This document shows, piece after piece, positions 12,284 to 23,969 of a DNA stretch of 64,000 bases; the first letter of the stretch is position 1; every line of letters begins with the position of its first letter. Under the pieces are notes generated by a model that saw only the letters and a list, made by a program, of their open reading frames with translations, was not told where the DNA came from and made no database searches. The stretch is from Euglena gracilis. Its lineage: Eukaryota > Euglenida > Euglenophyceae > Euglenales. The stretch covers positions 32,781,417 to 32,845,416 of the forward strand of contig CP154955.1 of the NCBI GenBank assembly GCA_039621445.1. Direction: 5' to 3'. Made by a program: the position numbers and the translations under genes.

Positions 12284-13686
12284 TCGCTGAGCTCTTATCT
12301 CTTTAGAGTAAGAGCGAAGCTTACCACCCCGGCGACGGGGGGGTCCGACCCCCCCCGCCCCCACGCCCCCCCCGGGTATGTCCGGGCACCCGAGGATTAT
12401 CGATGTGATTGGATTTCCAGGCCCCCAAAGTGAATAGCCTATAGGTTAGGGGACGATCCCTAGTTTCTACAGAGGCCTTGGGTCACCCACAACTCCCCGC
12501 CAGTCCGGAGATATGGCCCGAGCAAAAAAGTTGTCTGCCGTTTTTTATCAAAGAAATTTTGTTGGACCAGCAAAAGGGGTCATTTTTGGGGTCAAAAAAG
12601 CGAAAAATTCAAAATATCTCGAAAACGCTTGGAAGTTGAGAAAAAGTAAAGAGTACCTCATTCCACAACTTTGGGACGCCCGATCGATCGGTATGCGCAG
12701 TTTGGGCCAACTCCTCGCCTAGCCCGAGATACAGCCGTTTTGTGGTTTTGGGCCAGTTTTGCCAGTTTTGGCCATTTCGGGCCCGTTTGGGGCCCGAAAC
12801 CGTAAATTGGCCGTATCTCGGGCTGGACGGGGAGTTGGGACCCAAACCAGGGGGTCAATCATGAGGTTTAGGGGGGGGGGGGTTGACCGTTTTTTGGGGT
12901 TCCCAGGGTCTGGTTGTGCGATTTTGGGCCAGTTTTGGGTATTCGGGGACCCCTGCGGGGGTCTGAGGGCTGATGGGCGAGGGGGGGTCGGGAGGCAGGT
13001 CGGGACCCAAAATTTTGAAAAAAATTTTTCGCTCAAAAAACACTTTTTTTCACTTCAGAACATCAAAAAAAGTGTTTTTGAGCAAAAAAAATTTCCGACC
13101 CGCCCCCCCCCCCATGCCCCCCCTGGCTGCCCGGGCTGCTGGCTGCTCGGGCCCTGGCTGGGGCCCGCCCGCCTGGCCGGTGGACTTGGGCATTTTTGGG
13201 TCAAAAAGTCGAAAACTTTTCGAAAAATTTTTTGCCCAAAACCATGTTTTTTGACCCCCCCAGACCCGAAAAAAGTGTTTTCAAGCCGAAAATGAGCGTT
13301 TTTGGACCCCCGGTCCCCCATTTTGGGCCCGAAACCAATGGACTTTGATCATTTTCGGGCCAAAAAAATCGGAAAAAATCGAAAAAAAATTTGCCGAAAA
13401 CGATGTTTTCTTGGCCTCCCGGAAAAGGTGTTTTTGAGCCGAAAATGAGCGTTTTTCAACCGCACGTCCACATCACAGGCTGGGCCGCCGAGCCGATGGC
13501 CAGGCCGGGCCGCCGGGCCGCCGGCCGGGCCGGGCTGGGCCGGGCCGCCGGCCGGGCCGGGCTGGGCCGGGCCGCCGGCCGTGCCGGGCTGGGCCGGGCC
13601 GGGCTGGGCCGGGCCGCGCCGCGCCGCCGGGCCGCGAACCGGGCCGGGGTGTCTTCCAAAGAGCTCAGCTCTACGTCACACCCTGG
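12284..13686 (+). repeat. 1.4-kb fold-back repeat unit, tandem copy 2
   Basis: It has the same order of motifs as the preceding copy: the start hairpin, then GAGATATGGCCCGAGC, the AAAACACTTTTTTT fold-back near 13037-13080, and a GGCCGG-rich minisatellite at 13485-13640. The junction with copy 1 forms an 11-bp palindrome around a spacer of about 19 nt. Confidence 0.85.
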
Positions 13687-15041
13687 TCGCTGAGCTCTTA
13701 TCTCTTTAGAGTAAGAGCGAAGCTTACCACCCCGGCGACGGGGGGGTCCGACCCCCCCCCCCCCCCCCCCCCCCCCCGGGATGTCCGGGCACCCGAGGAT
13801 TATCGATGTGATTGGATTTCCAGGCCCCCAAAGTGAATAGCCTATAGGTTAGGGGACGATCCCTAGTTTCTCCAGAGCCCTTGGGTCACCCGCAACTCCC
13901 CGCCAGTCCGGAGATATGGCCCCGAGCAAAAAAGTTGTTTACCGTGTTTTTTTTTCCCGGGGAAATTGGAGGGTCATTTTGGGGTCAAAAAATCGAAAAT
14001 TTCAAAATATCTCGAAAACGCTGCGGAGTTGCGAAAAAATAAAGAGGACGTCATTCCACAACTTTCAGACGCCCGATCGATCGGTATGCGTGGTTTGGGC
14101 CAACTCCTCGCCTAGCCCTAGATATGACCGTTTTGTAGTTTTGGGCCAGTTTTGCCAGTTTTGGCCATTTCGGGCCCGTTTGGGGCCCGAAACCGTAAAT
14201 TGGCCGTATCCCGGGCTAGACGAGGAGTTGGGACCCAAACCAGGGGGTCAATCATGAGGTTTAGGGGGGGGGGGGTGACCGTTTTTGGGGGGTTCTCGGG
14301 GTCTGGTTGTGCGATTTTGGGCCAGTTTTGGGTATTCGGGGACGACCCCTGCGGGTCTGAGGGCAGCTGGGTGAGGGGGGGGTCGGGTCGGGAGGCAGGT
14401 CGGGAGGCAAAATTTTGAAAAAAAATTTTGCTCAAAAACACTTTTTTTCAGAACATCAAAAAAAGTGTTTTTGAGCGAAAAAAAATTTTCCGACCCTGAC
14501 CCCCCCCCCATGCCTCCGCTGGGTGGGGGGCCCGCCCCCCCGGCCGGTGGAGTTAGCCATTTTGGGGTCAAAAAGTCGAAAAAATTCGAAAAAAAATTTT
14601 TGCCCAAAACCATGTTTTGTGACCTCTCGGACCCGAAAAAAGTGTTTTTGAGCCGAAAATGAGCGGTTTCGAACCGCCAGCGCCCCATTTTCCGCCTGAA
14701 TTCTATGGACTTTGGGTCATTTTCAGGTCAAAAAAGTCGAAAAAAATCGAAAAAATTTTTTGACCAAAACGATGCTTTTTGACCTCCCGGACCTGGAAAA
14801 CCTGTTTTTGAACCGAAAATGAGCATTTTTCAACCCCCGTACCATGCCCGGGCCGGGCCGCCGGGCCGCCGGGCCGCCGGCCGGGCCGGGCCACCGGGCC
14901 GCCGGCCGGGCCGGGCCGCCAGGCGGCCGGCCCGGCCGGGCCCGGCCCCCTGCCGGGCCGCCGGGCAGCCGGCCGGGCCAGGCAGGTCCGGGCCCGGCCG
15001 GCGTGGTCTCCCAAAAAGCTCAGCTCTACCTCATACCCTGG
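13687..15041 (+). repeat. 1.36-kb fold-back repeat unit, tandem copy 3
   Basis: The motif order is the same as in copies 1 and 2, including a long C-tract near 13752-13780 and a GGCCGG minisatellite at 14850-15000. It ends CTCTACCTCATACCCTGG, after which unrelated sequence begins. Confidence 0.85.
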
Positions 15042-17197
15042 TTTAGCGTCAGGTTTAGGAGTTGCATCCCAGGTTCTGAAATTGGGCCTTCAGCCAGATT
15101 TCCTTGATTTGTTGATGCATTTGTTGCATTTGTCCTTTGTCTTGGGCCCAAAATCTGCCCAAAAATTGGCAGAACGGCATATGGTCCAGATCTCCCCACC
15201 CCTACCACCACACCCCCTACGAAGGGGTACAGACCGCCCCTACAACCCACCACAAAACCGAAGGGCTTTCCATATGCTCCCCCGGGGTAGAGTCCCCTGC
15301 GAGAGTGTTCTGATTCCTTGGTGGAGGGTTCATCAATCTTATGCCCCCCCCATTCTCCAGGCACACGTGTATTCGGGAAAAGCATCGTCCTGCGTGTCTG
15401 GCTGGATCGTTGCCTCTTCCCAGAAGCTGTCGGAGGACAAATAATAGGGGCCCAGCATTAGGCCATCCACAGGGGGTGCAGACAATCTGCAGAACAAGGT
15501 ATCAGGGGGGATGGGAGATGGGATCAAACAAAAAAAGGCAAATACCCAACTGGATACTGCACATACTGTGCAATCAAGACACTCTGAAGCATTAAACAAA
15601 TTCAATGAAAACAATCCTGAAAAGTTAAATGCTGGAAAACAAAACCCCAAACTGTGGTGCAATCAACTGTTACCCATTCGCTAGCTTTAAAAAGATTTAA
15701 TGCTTTGCGCATCCAAATAACTTTGCAGGGGAGGTGGTAAACACAAAGAAATCATTTGAAATGCCAATGTTATGTTGTCTGAATAGAAACATTGCCAATG
15801 CCTAGTCTGAGGTGTCAATTTTTTAGACGTTTGACTATCTCTGGCGTGCGTAAACTTTATATATTGTAAAAGGTGCGTAGACTTTAATTCACCTCTGATT
15901 CCCCAGGCTAACAAAACCAGCCCTTCAAGCATCTCTTGTTGATTGTTTCTGCGCCTTGAGTAATTGGTTTTGGGTTTTGGCTCAGATTGAACACCTGCAG
16001 GAATGGTCCATTCATTGGACAATGATTCACAGCCTCACTTGGGTACTTGGGCAACTTTGGGGCATTTGAGCTGGCTGAAAAAAGGTTGCTGGCTACTGCG
16101 CCCACAGGGGTCCCGGAGCTGGAACTGGGCTTGTCCCAGGATCGAACCGGGTACCGAAAAAAAAATCAAAACTGCCAATGCCCTGAAAGCTGCCAGGTAT
16201 ACAAAAAGAATATTTTTTACCAAAAAATTTGAGCTAGACAGCCAAATTTCAATCCATTTTTGTCCATTTTTGGCCCATTTTTTGCACCTTCGAAAGCATA
16301 AAAAAAACCAGGAACTTCCAGCCGCCTTTCTTAGGCGGCGGCGGCTTTGCACTTAACACCCTGCCAGAGGCGGTTTTGGCACAAAGTGCCGAAAAATTTT
16401 GGATGTAGGCTGACGAACCCCCCCCCCCCAGCTCCCCACCCGAATAGTGCCCCTCTCCAATTAGTGGGCCACTCCCCGTGGAATGTCTGTCAATCGGGGC
16501 AGCAAGTGCTTTGGTTTCTTCAGCCATTGGTTAAATGAGGGTTGGGTGAGTTAACATTTAATGATCCAATGCATCCACAACAAAAGCAACAATAATATTT
16601 TGCAGCAAATTCGACATGGCTTGGAAAGGTGGGACATGCAGACCCACAAAGAAATTTCTTCAATAATGCTCAGACCCCTGTTTTTCGACCACTCTTCCGA
16701 AAAGTGGCCCCGCCAGCATAGAAGCCCCCCCCCCCTCGGTTTTCAACCAACGTTCCGAATAGTAGCCTCTGGGGGCTTCTATTCAGGGGTGTTACTTCAC
16801 ATTTGATTGTGCAAGCAAAATCCACTTTTCCGTGACCCATTCAGCCCCCCCCCCCGGGGGGCATCGCTGGGACGATCCCATTCGACCACCCACCCACCCC
16901 CTCCCTCCCTCCCTCCCAAGTCACGAAACTTAAAAAAAAAATATCTGGTGACAACTCAGCTGCCAGCAGGTGCCAGGGCCAGAAGGCAGCTATCAGGGTC
17001 GTCCATTTCCTCTGTTTGGGAGACATGCTCTTGTGTCTGTTACATATTGCCGGAGATAGCTACCCCCCCCCTCTTGCCCACCGACAGGGTTCCTACAACC
17101 CCCCGACCACGAGGGGGGGGGGGTCGTACGTACCCCCTGACCTGCCGGGGGGGTGGTCGGTATTTTGGGGTGGTTGTTGGGCAAAGGGGGGGGGCAC
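15042..17197. other. Spacer or intron, no firm gene
   Basis: No exon passes the frame, splice and third-position tests here. A short repeat with a tRNA-like T-arm (CCCGG-TTCGATC-CTGGG on the minus strand) lies at about 16130-16155. C-tracts and CCCCCTCGG blocks occur near 16410, 16725 and 16845. Confidence 0.4.
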
Positions 17198-17272
17198 CTG
17201 CATCCAAAGGGCACACCGCAGCATTCCATTGGCCCCCATCTCCGCCAGGCTGCAAAATTTGCTGTACAGCTC
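17198..17272 (-). CDS. EF-hand-like exon (gene B)
   Basis: Acceptor CCTAATCCAG and donor GTGCCC bound exactly 25 codons in phase 0-0. The exon encodes ELYSKFCSLAEMGANGMLRC, and AEMGANGMLRCA has the spacing of an EF-hand loop with Gly6 and Leu8 but few acidic ligands. Its start (EL then a hydrophobic helix) resembles the exon at 3473-3566, suggesting homologous exon borders. Confidence 0.5.
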
Positions 17273-17479
17273 CTGGATTAGGGGCATGCCTTTGTTTGAA
17301 TTTAGGAGCAGGTTCCAACTGGTTGAGACTTCGGCTTGGCCAGCAGCGGCGTAAAAGTGGTCAGTCCAATTTGCCTGAGCCCAAGCATAACAAAAATTTT
17401 GAAAGCCCTTGGACACCGCTGAATCCAATGACACAACTTTTGTGTTTCAACTGAACATGCAAAACAAAAATCAGACAAA

Positions 17480-18260
17480 AAAAACTGCGGTTTCCAAAAA
17501 AAGTAATAACTCAGGTAATTATGGAGGCCGCAGATTCTGATTTTCCCATATTTTCAAGTTAGTTTGGATATAGCCTTTTTGTGGGAAATCGAACTACCAT
17601 TAGCGTTCTTGACAATTTTCGGAAAAAAATAAGCAAAAAAAAAGCTGCAATAACCAAAAAATCTCGAAACTTTATTAATTCATTTATCACTTTATTATTC
17701 CTTAATTTTGATTTTTTGGATTCGGATTTTGAACTTCGTTTATTTGTTTTCTATTTTTCTTTAGCATCACCGTCGTCATCATCATCGTCATCGTCATCGT
17801 CATCGTCATCATTATCATCAGCAGCAGCATCAATTTTATGATTACTTATTTTTCTTTTTTAATTGTTTGCTTTGATCAAATATTCTATATCTTAAATTTC
17901 TTTATGTTTTGATGTTAAAAATTTATTATTTTGTCATTCTTCCATTTATCTTTATTCTTCTAATTATTAACTATTTTTACTACTTACTATTATTTACTTC
18001 TGAACCCTTTTGCCCATTGTACATTTCTTACCTTTTTATTATAATTTATTTTTTACACTATTCATTTCATGAAGAGAAAAGACGTTAAGTTAAGGAGCGA
18101 AGCCAGTACAAAGGGGGGAAAATTTTTTGTGACTTTACAATGCAGAAGAGAAAAACACTGTCTTGGGGATCAGTAGAAATATAAAAAAAAAAACTGTAAA
18201 CAGAAAAAATACGTTTAGTTTAGGTGAAACCATTCCCATGAAAAACCCACGGCTAGAAAA
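17480..18260. other. AT-rich spacer with TCA/TCG microsatellite
   Basis: A distinctly A/T-rich island holds an impure trinucleotide tract (ATC and GTC units) at 17768-17828. No exon is supportable. Confidence 0.6.
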
Positions 18261-18311
18261 AAAGGAGGTTTCACAGATCACACATGCAGATTTTGGACCT
18301 ACAACTTTGTG

Positions 18312-18387
18312 TTAATTCAGCAAAGGTGTGGCTTGGTGGCGGGCGGGCCATTGCATGAACTGCTGGCAGATCCCGGCCAGCCCTCTC
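18312..18387 (-). CDS. Possible terminal exon
   Basis: After acceptor TATACAGTCAG the frame reads RGLAGICQQFMQWPARHQ and ends at a TAA at 18312-18314. Two overlapping frames are also open, so frame choice rests on the acceptor and composition alone. It could end gene B, with the 17.2-kb exon then belonging to the next gene. Confidence 0.3.
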
Positions 18388-18535
18388 CTGACTGTATACC
18401 AAAGATAAACATCAAAACACAAATGCTCATCCCGCTGATACACACCAATACAGAAATACTCTTTTGCCAATGCACACCCCACGCTCCAGCAAACACCCAA
18501 AAACACACATCCGAGGCCGGCAAAAACATGCTGGA

Positions 18536-18665
18536 GGGCTGAGGAGAGCTGCACAAAATGGGAGGTGGCAGTACCGGGGTTTTCATGTTCTTTTCGATTT
18601 TTCACTTTGGGGGGGGGGAGGTCCAGGGGTTTTTGTACCATGCCGACTGCAAAAATTTTCCTATG
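18536..18665 (+). repeat. Dispersed repeat, family R1 copy 1
   Basis: It shares GAGAGC, GGAGGTGGCAG, ACCGGGGTTTTC, TGTTCTTT and GTTTTTGTACCATGCCGAC, in order, with 20555-20662. Both copies lie in apparent introns of gene B. Confidence 0.7.
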
Positions 18666-19254
18666 CGCATATCGCGTCATAGGCTACTCCGGGGGGGGGG
18701 GGGGGCAATAAACCCGGCAGTTAAAAAAATAAAAAAATACTTGAATCAAGCAGCGCCTTTAGCGCTGCTGGCAACACAACCCAAAACCCTACCCTACACA
18801 CCTGTTGGTCAAAAACTCAACAAAATATCAAAAAAAAATGCCATAAATTGTGTGGATTTCGCCCAAGCTTCAGATTTGTTGGCAAAGATATCTCGGAACC
18901 ATAGATAAGAGTACTCTGTACAACTGACTCTGGGCCCTCGCATTCAAGTTTATGTAACGGGGAATTTCAACACACGGTGATTGTTGGCCCACCTTCTTCA
19001 GTAATCACGTTCGCAGCGTTGCACCCCACCAGTGGCCACCACATCTGTGCAATTTTGGTATTCCAAATATTAAAGCTACTGTTTCTCACACAAATGGAAA
19101 TGGACAAAACAAATGGAACAGACCAAAAAAATGGCCAAAAGGGGCCAAAACGTGGCCTAAATCGGCCGAAAATGCCCATCAAACTCAAACGAGGACGCCG
19201 TATTGCGATGCCAATACACACCGAAACTCCAAAACTCTGTCGCACGCACCACAC

Positions 19255-19464
19255 TGGAAGGAAAGGTCTGATCGCATCCCAGCTGACGCGGGGATAGAAA
19301 TGCTGGGCCACCCGCTCGAAGGGGATCCCCTGTGGAGACAGAATGCATTGCACAGTTGGAATGTGTTGCGAACGGAAACGTGCGGTGTCTGCAGCCCCAT
19401 TGGCGGCTTCCTTCCAGCGGACTGCCTCCATCGCAACGGGCTGTGTGCCATTCGCGTCCAAGAG
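19255..19464 (-). CDS. EF-hand-pair exon (gene B)
   Basis: A strong acceptor (TTTTCCGCAG) and donor GTGTGG bound 70 uninterrupted codons in phase 0-0. The first part, LLDANGTQPVAMEAVRWKEA, holds a loop-like DANGTQPVAMEA. The second, IPTVQCILSPQGIPFERVAQ followed by HFYPRVSWDAI, aligns along its length with the gene A exon at 4826-4971, including the Pro and Trp after the [LF]-[FY]-P signature. This is the best evidence that gene B belongs to the same family as gene A. Confidence 0.6.
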
Positions 19465-20554
19465 CTGCGGAAAAACATAAAAATCAGCCAACCCGTTTCG
19501 GGGCGGCTGTGAACCCCCCACCTCTGTCAGGGGTCCAGCAACCACTCTCCCATCCCCGTGTTGAATGCCCCAGCAAATGCCTTTTTTAAAAGGTATGGAA
19601 CAAGTTTGAATGGCAAACGTAGCACCACCCTTGCACGAGGCCAACATTCACTGGGTTCTCTGGGGAAAAATGTACTGGTCCTCTCCTGCAGGGTAAATCA
19701 GGATTATAATTTGTTTTATGTGAAACACAATTAATGTGCAGCCGTCGCATTAGTGCACTGTGGCTCTGTGGGGACTGGCAACGGGCAAGGTGGTGCTACC
19801 TAGTTGCCTGTTGCCAGGCCAAAAAAAAGTGAGGGTTTAAAAGAGGTCGACAAAAATCAAAAACGAAAAACAACGTGCAGTTAGAACATTTACGCTTATC
19901 TGAAGGGAGGGCAGAAAGCACCCCAAAAGCATTTGCGCATGGAAAGGCTGTGAAGAAGAAGCCCCGTCTGAAAAATCTGGCAGACATCGGCGATTGTGTT
20001 CGAAACCCCAGCCCATGCAGGGTCGCAAATCAACACAATTTGGCCGGACACATCCCTGCGGCAGGTTCGGCGGGGACTCCCAACCCTTCCCCCTTCGGAG
20101 CACTGTCCCTTCACCCTGCCCGGGCCTTCACAAACGCCCCGGACACGCCTCCTTCCCTGCGACCCTGCCCAGCGACTTAGGCGGTCTAACTCGCACTTAG
20201 CTTTGACAGTGACTGTAAAATTGCGCCGACGCGCAATGTCAAAGGAAATTCTGTTTTCGAACACCGAGGCCTGAGGTTCAGGACAGTCCGCATTAGTGTC
20301 TCCCTACACCCCCAGGGCCTGGGGACAAAGCAACGACTTGGAACTCTACGGTCTACGGGAACAGGACTATCGGGGCCCAATGTGCATGAACACAAAGCGC
20401 CGGGTAATGAACCGAGGGGGACTCCATTGTGCAGTTGCGCCATGGCACAACAAATTTTGTCATTACAAAAAGTAAAACACATTGCGCTTTGGCGCAATGT
20501 TTATCATGACAAAAAATAAAGCACATTGCGCTTTGGCGCCGACATCCGGTGAGG

Positions 20555-20662
20555 AGAGCCGCAGCACACAAGATGAGAGGTGGCAGCACCGGGGTTTTCG
20601 TGTTCTTTCGATGTTTTCATTTGACTTTGGGGGTTTTTGTACCATGCCGACCGCAAAAAAAA
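20555..20662 (+). repeat. Dispersed repeat, family R1 copy 2
   Basis: This is the second copy of the repeat at 18536-18665, with the same motif order and a shorter central G-tract. Confidence 0.7.
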
Positions 20663-20924
20663 AAAGCACGGAACTCCCAGAGAGCCAGGGTCAAAAAGTG
20701 CATTTTGGCCGGACTTTGCTCGCTTTCGCTCTCGCTCTCACCTCCGGCGCCAAAATCAAATTTTGGTTCGGTGTGCCAAAATGCGCAAAATCGACTAAAA
20801 AAGATAAAATTCCAGTTTGGTCGCTTAAGGTCACCACCAGATATGAGACCTGGGCTTCCAGAGGTCGACTGCAAATCAAGTGCAAATGGTGTGATCCTGT
20901 GGCCAGGGGCAATACCCTGCCCAC

Positions 20925-20999
20925 CTCTGTGCAGCAAGCCCTCTGCCTGCCACGCAGCCATATCGTTTGAAGGCACTCCCGCCATTGCTGCCCAACCAG
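20925..20999 (-). CDS. Possible 25-codon exon (gene B)
   Basis: Acceptor CCCATTTAG and donor GTGGGC bound 75 bp, the same length and phase as the 17198-17272 exon. Two frames are open; the phase-0 frame reads GQQWRECLQTIWLRG. It lies within a longer open stretch (20617-21192), so the borders are uncertain. Confidence 0.28.
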
Positions 21000-21644
21000 C
21001 TAAATGGGGGGCTCGCCCATCACCTTCCAAACCCCCCACTCCTGTCCACGTGCGCATTTGTGTGTGCCATGCCTGTACGTCTTGCGTTGACGTCCAGTGA
21101 GGGTGCCCAGAGATGCCACCGGACAGTTGCACAACCGTCACACGAAACACCGCAAGCATCACCTTGGCCTCCATATCAGAGAAGTTGCACACCCTCTCTG
21201 TGGTAATACCGGGGGGGGGGGGAATTGAAGCTAGATAAAATTAGACCCGACAAAATTGGAAGCCGAAAAAATTGGTGCCAAACCTGAAAACGGCCCGGAA
21301 AAAATTGGCAGGTTTTGTATGCAAGATGACTGGAAAAAGGGTGATTTTCAAAATTTTGAGGCAGGATTTTCAAAAAAGGCCCGGAAAAATTTGGCAGGAT
21401 TTCTGTACGCCAATTTTTTCCCAATCAATTTTTTCGGCATCCAATTTCCCCCCCCCCCCGGTAGCCCGTAACATGTGCACATATGGCGTCTTTAAACGGC
21501 ACAAATGCACGTGTGACATGGTTGGAGGGGCACTCGGATGACCTTGATTCAAACTGTGGGCGGGGGGTGTCCTCGTCTGTCATCCCAACTGGGCATATGC
21601 GACCGTTGGCAGATGCCAGAGTCCGGCTGTGGCACGGCATACAC

Positions 21645-21746
21645 CCTCCTCTCGGGAGCGTCGGCCTCCGCGTCAGCACACCACTGGTCCCGCTGATGCA
21701 CATATGTCCAAGCGGCCTCTGCGGCTGTCCTCACGCCCCCTCTTCT
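21645..21746 (-). CDS. Gene B exon, unknown domain
   Basis: Acceptor GCTCTGCAAG and donor GTGTAT bound 34 codons in phase 0-0. The encoded piece is polar and helical: VRTAAEAAWTYVHQRDQW, then an acidic ADAEADAPERR tail. Composition and splice sites support coding; I do not recognise the domain. Confidence 0.5.
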
Positions 21747-21906
21747 CTTGCAGAGCAAACCCCACGTCTGGCACTGGCGGGGCGACGTGAGACCTTTCCA
21801 GCAAAGAGCCCCCAAACGGAGGCACATGCGCGCGACCACGGCCACTGAAGGCACCCCTTCTGCAGCCGATGTCTGGGACTCGGTTGCCGGGTTGCAAAGC
21901 CGAGAC

Positions 21907-21966
21907 AGCAGCGATTCTCCATTTCCCGCTGCCGGCCAACGTTTCAATCATGGGCTGTGGCGACCT
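21907..21966 (-). CDS. Possible EF-hand-like exon (gene B)
   Basis: After acceptor GTGTTGCAG the frame reads RSPQPMIETLAGSGKWRIAA in phase 0 before a GTCTCG donor. ETLAGSGKWRI resembles a degenerate EF-hand first loop. Other donors are possible, so the left end is tentative. Confidence 0.3.
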
Positions 21967-22475
21967 CTGCAACACGCCAAAACACTCGCCGAACGCAGCA
22001 TCCCTGGGTTCAACCCCGAGACCCAGGGTAGGTCCCAGGGTGGAATTGGGCCCGACCCAGGATCGAAACAGGTGGCAAATATTAAGCTGCAAAAATGCTC
22101 ACAAAAACTCCTCATGATGCAATCAAATCAATGCCTTTCCCAAAATGCCCCAGTCAGCCCATTCTCACCCCATTTCTACCCATTTGATGGCCCAAAGGCA
22201 GGAAACAGCATTACGTCCCGTTGCCGCCCAAGAGCCCTTTGGGTGGCTGGGAAAATAAACAAAAAAATAAAAAAAATAAAATAAACAAAACTCGTCGACG
22301 GGGTTCAACGTTGGAAAAAGGGCTGCTCACTGGACTCCCCAGGAGATGGGGTGCCCTTCGATTTGAGCAACGCCCTGGTCCCCGCCAAAGCTGGTCTGGC
22401 AGACGCCACAAATAAGCTTCTAAATGAATAACAAACGGATTGGGTTGAGGCAGCCGAAGGAAACAGCACTCACAC

Positions 22476-22532
22476 CTCCCTCTTCAGCGGCAAAAGCACA
22501 ATGTCCATCGACTTCTGAAGGTCATCGAAACC
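22476..22532 (-). CDS. Gene B exon, 19 codons
   Basis: Acceptor CTCCCCAG and donor GTGTGAG bound exactly 19 codons: GFDDLQKSMDIVLLPLKRE. The competing frames hit stops. It joins in phase to the 22727-22773 exon. Confidence 0.6.
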
Positions 22533-22726
22533 CTGGGGAGAAATGGGAGGGCAGAGATTGCACATGGCCAAATGCAAATTGCTCCAGGAGGCCAGGGGAG
22601 GCAAGATGCGTTGGGCAGCCGCCAATGATATAACAACAAGCAATAAGTTCCGCTGTCTGGGTCTTGCACCGCTGTTTGTGCATGAATATCAACGAGTCCG
22701 ATAATTCCTTTCAACAACGCACTCAC

Positions 22727-22773
22727 CGGAGGTAATTTCCACATCTTCAGCTTCACTTTGTTGAGGGGTTCTT
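22727..22773 (-). CDS. Gene B exon, canonical GTGAGT donor
   Basis: Two bases plus 15 codons read EPLNKVKLKMWKLPP before a consensus GTGAGT donor. The acceptor (TTCTAACCAAG) is fair. The phase is continuous with the next exon at 22476-22532. Confidence 0.55.
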
Positions 22774-23182
22774 CTTGGTTAGAAATACAGATCTATGTAT
22801 TTTTAGACAAGCCAATTCTACACCCTGGGCCATAACAAGGGTAGCGGGGAAGAGGGGGAAGGTCAGAACCTTCTCCCCTGTGCAAAAAAAATTACGTCGC
22901 AAAGAGTCAGAAAATATTTTTGGCTCTGAAAGGATACCCAGAAATCGCGTATTCGCACACTTCAAGAAAAATTCTTGGGTTCCGGGCTTCTCCCTCGGTC
23001 AAAAGGGAAGGGGTATGACCCCCTCCCCCCCTACAAAACCAACCTTCACTTGAAACCCTGGCCATGGAGCCCCTCCCAAAATAAGGCTAATAAGGTCGGT
23101 TGCTGAAAATACCAAGGTCGGGTGTGTTCTTTCATTTTCCTGAAAAACCTCTCTCCTGCCCCCTCCCCCAGGAAACTGTCAC

Positions 23183-23269
23183 CTGACAGGTTGGCCGGTA
23201 CCGGGGACCCTGACAACTTCCTATACTGACAGGGTGGCCAGTAACGGGGACCCTGACAGTTTTCCGGGA
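23183..23269. repeat. 43-bp direct duplication
   Basis: TGACAGG then TGGCC then ACGGGGACCCTGACA is repeated 43 bp apart (starts 23184 and 23227), in a spacer. Confidence 0.75.
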
Positions 23270-23794
23270 GGGGGGAGGAGGTAATTTTTCAGATTTGAGG
23301 TGGAAAAGCAGGATTCTCTCAATGAGAAAAAAATCAAAGTTACGTTTTTTTTGACAGATGAAGGATGGGTAAACTGCAAAATTAAATATTTCTGAAAATT
23401 CACACATTTTTGGGAGCATTTGCACTGTTTTTTTAGGGTCTGGCTTTTTGGAACTTTCCAAAAAAGAGCCAAAAAACGTTATTTTGGATTTAAAATTATT
23501 GGGGATCTTCTCTTTCAATTTTTGCTGAAAACTGGCCGGGGGTTTTTGTTCTGGGGAGCTTTATTTTGGGGGATCACCATGTTGCTTACTTCAGAATCAG
23601 TCCTGGACTGTGCTATGATCAGCACCCTCCAAACCCTTGGGCAGAGCAGCTCAAAAATAAAACACACACATTCTGCGGAGATATTCAGCAAAAAGGGACC
23701 AGGGCAATCATCCGGAGGGGGGGGGCAGGTGTGCACCAAAGTAATGCTGTGCCCGGGACACACGCCTCTTGCGAGAGGTGGAAAGGGCCCAGAC

Positions 23795-23852
23795 GTCCCT
23801 TGAGCTCGGCCAGCTGCGACGCCTGCAGTCGCCCGCTGCCATTGTCGATGCC
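23795..23852 (-). CDS. Degenerate EF-hand exon (gene B), strand uncertain
   Basis: After acceptor CCCATTCGCCAG the frame reads GIDNGSGRLQASQLAELKG, with EF-hand-like DNGSGRLQ followed by a helix. A GTCTGG donor leaves one base that joins in phase to 22727-22773. The plus strand over the same bases also has an open, helix-like frame, so the strand is not certain. Confidence 0.4.
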
Positions 23853-23969
23853 CTGGCGAATGGGAGGGCGGCTGCCATCCGGGAGGAAAGAATCGCAGGG
23901 GCCTCTCTCCCCAGCCGATGGAGCGAACCTCCACATACGTCTGACCCTGGGCTTTTTCATAAAAAACCT

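Noticed and set aside
12096-15107. Gly/Arg/Ala/Pro-rich open frames in the tandem units
   Set aside because: They are translations of the GGCCGG minisatellite and are not conserved between copies.
20617-21192. A 191-codon minus-strand open frame as a single exon
   Set aside because: Its composition is weak and it overlaps a dispersed repeat at 20555-20662; only a short central exon is kept as possible.
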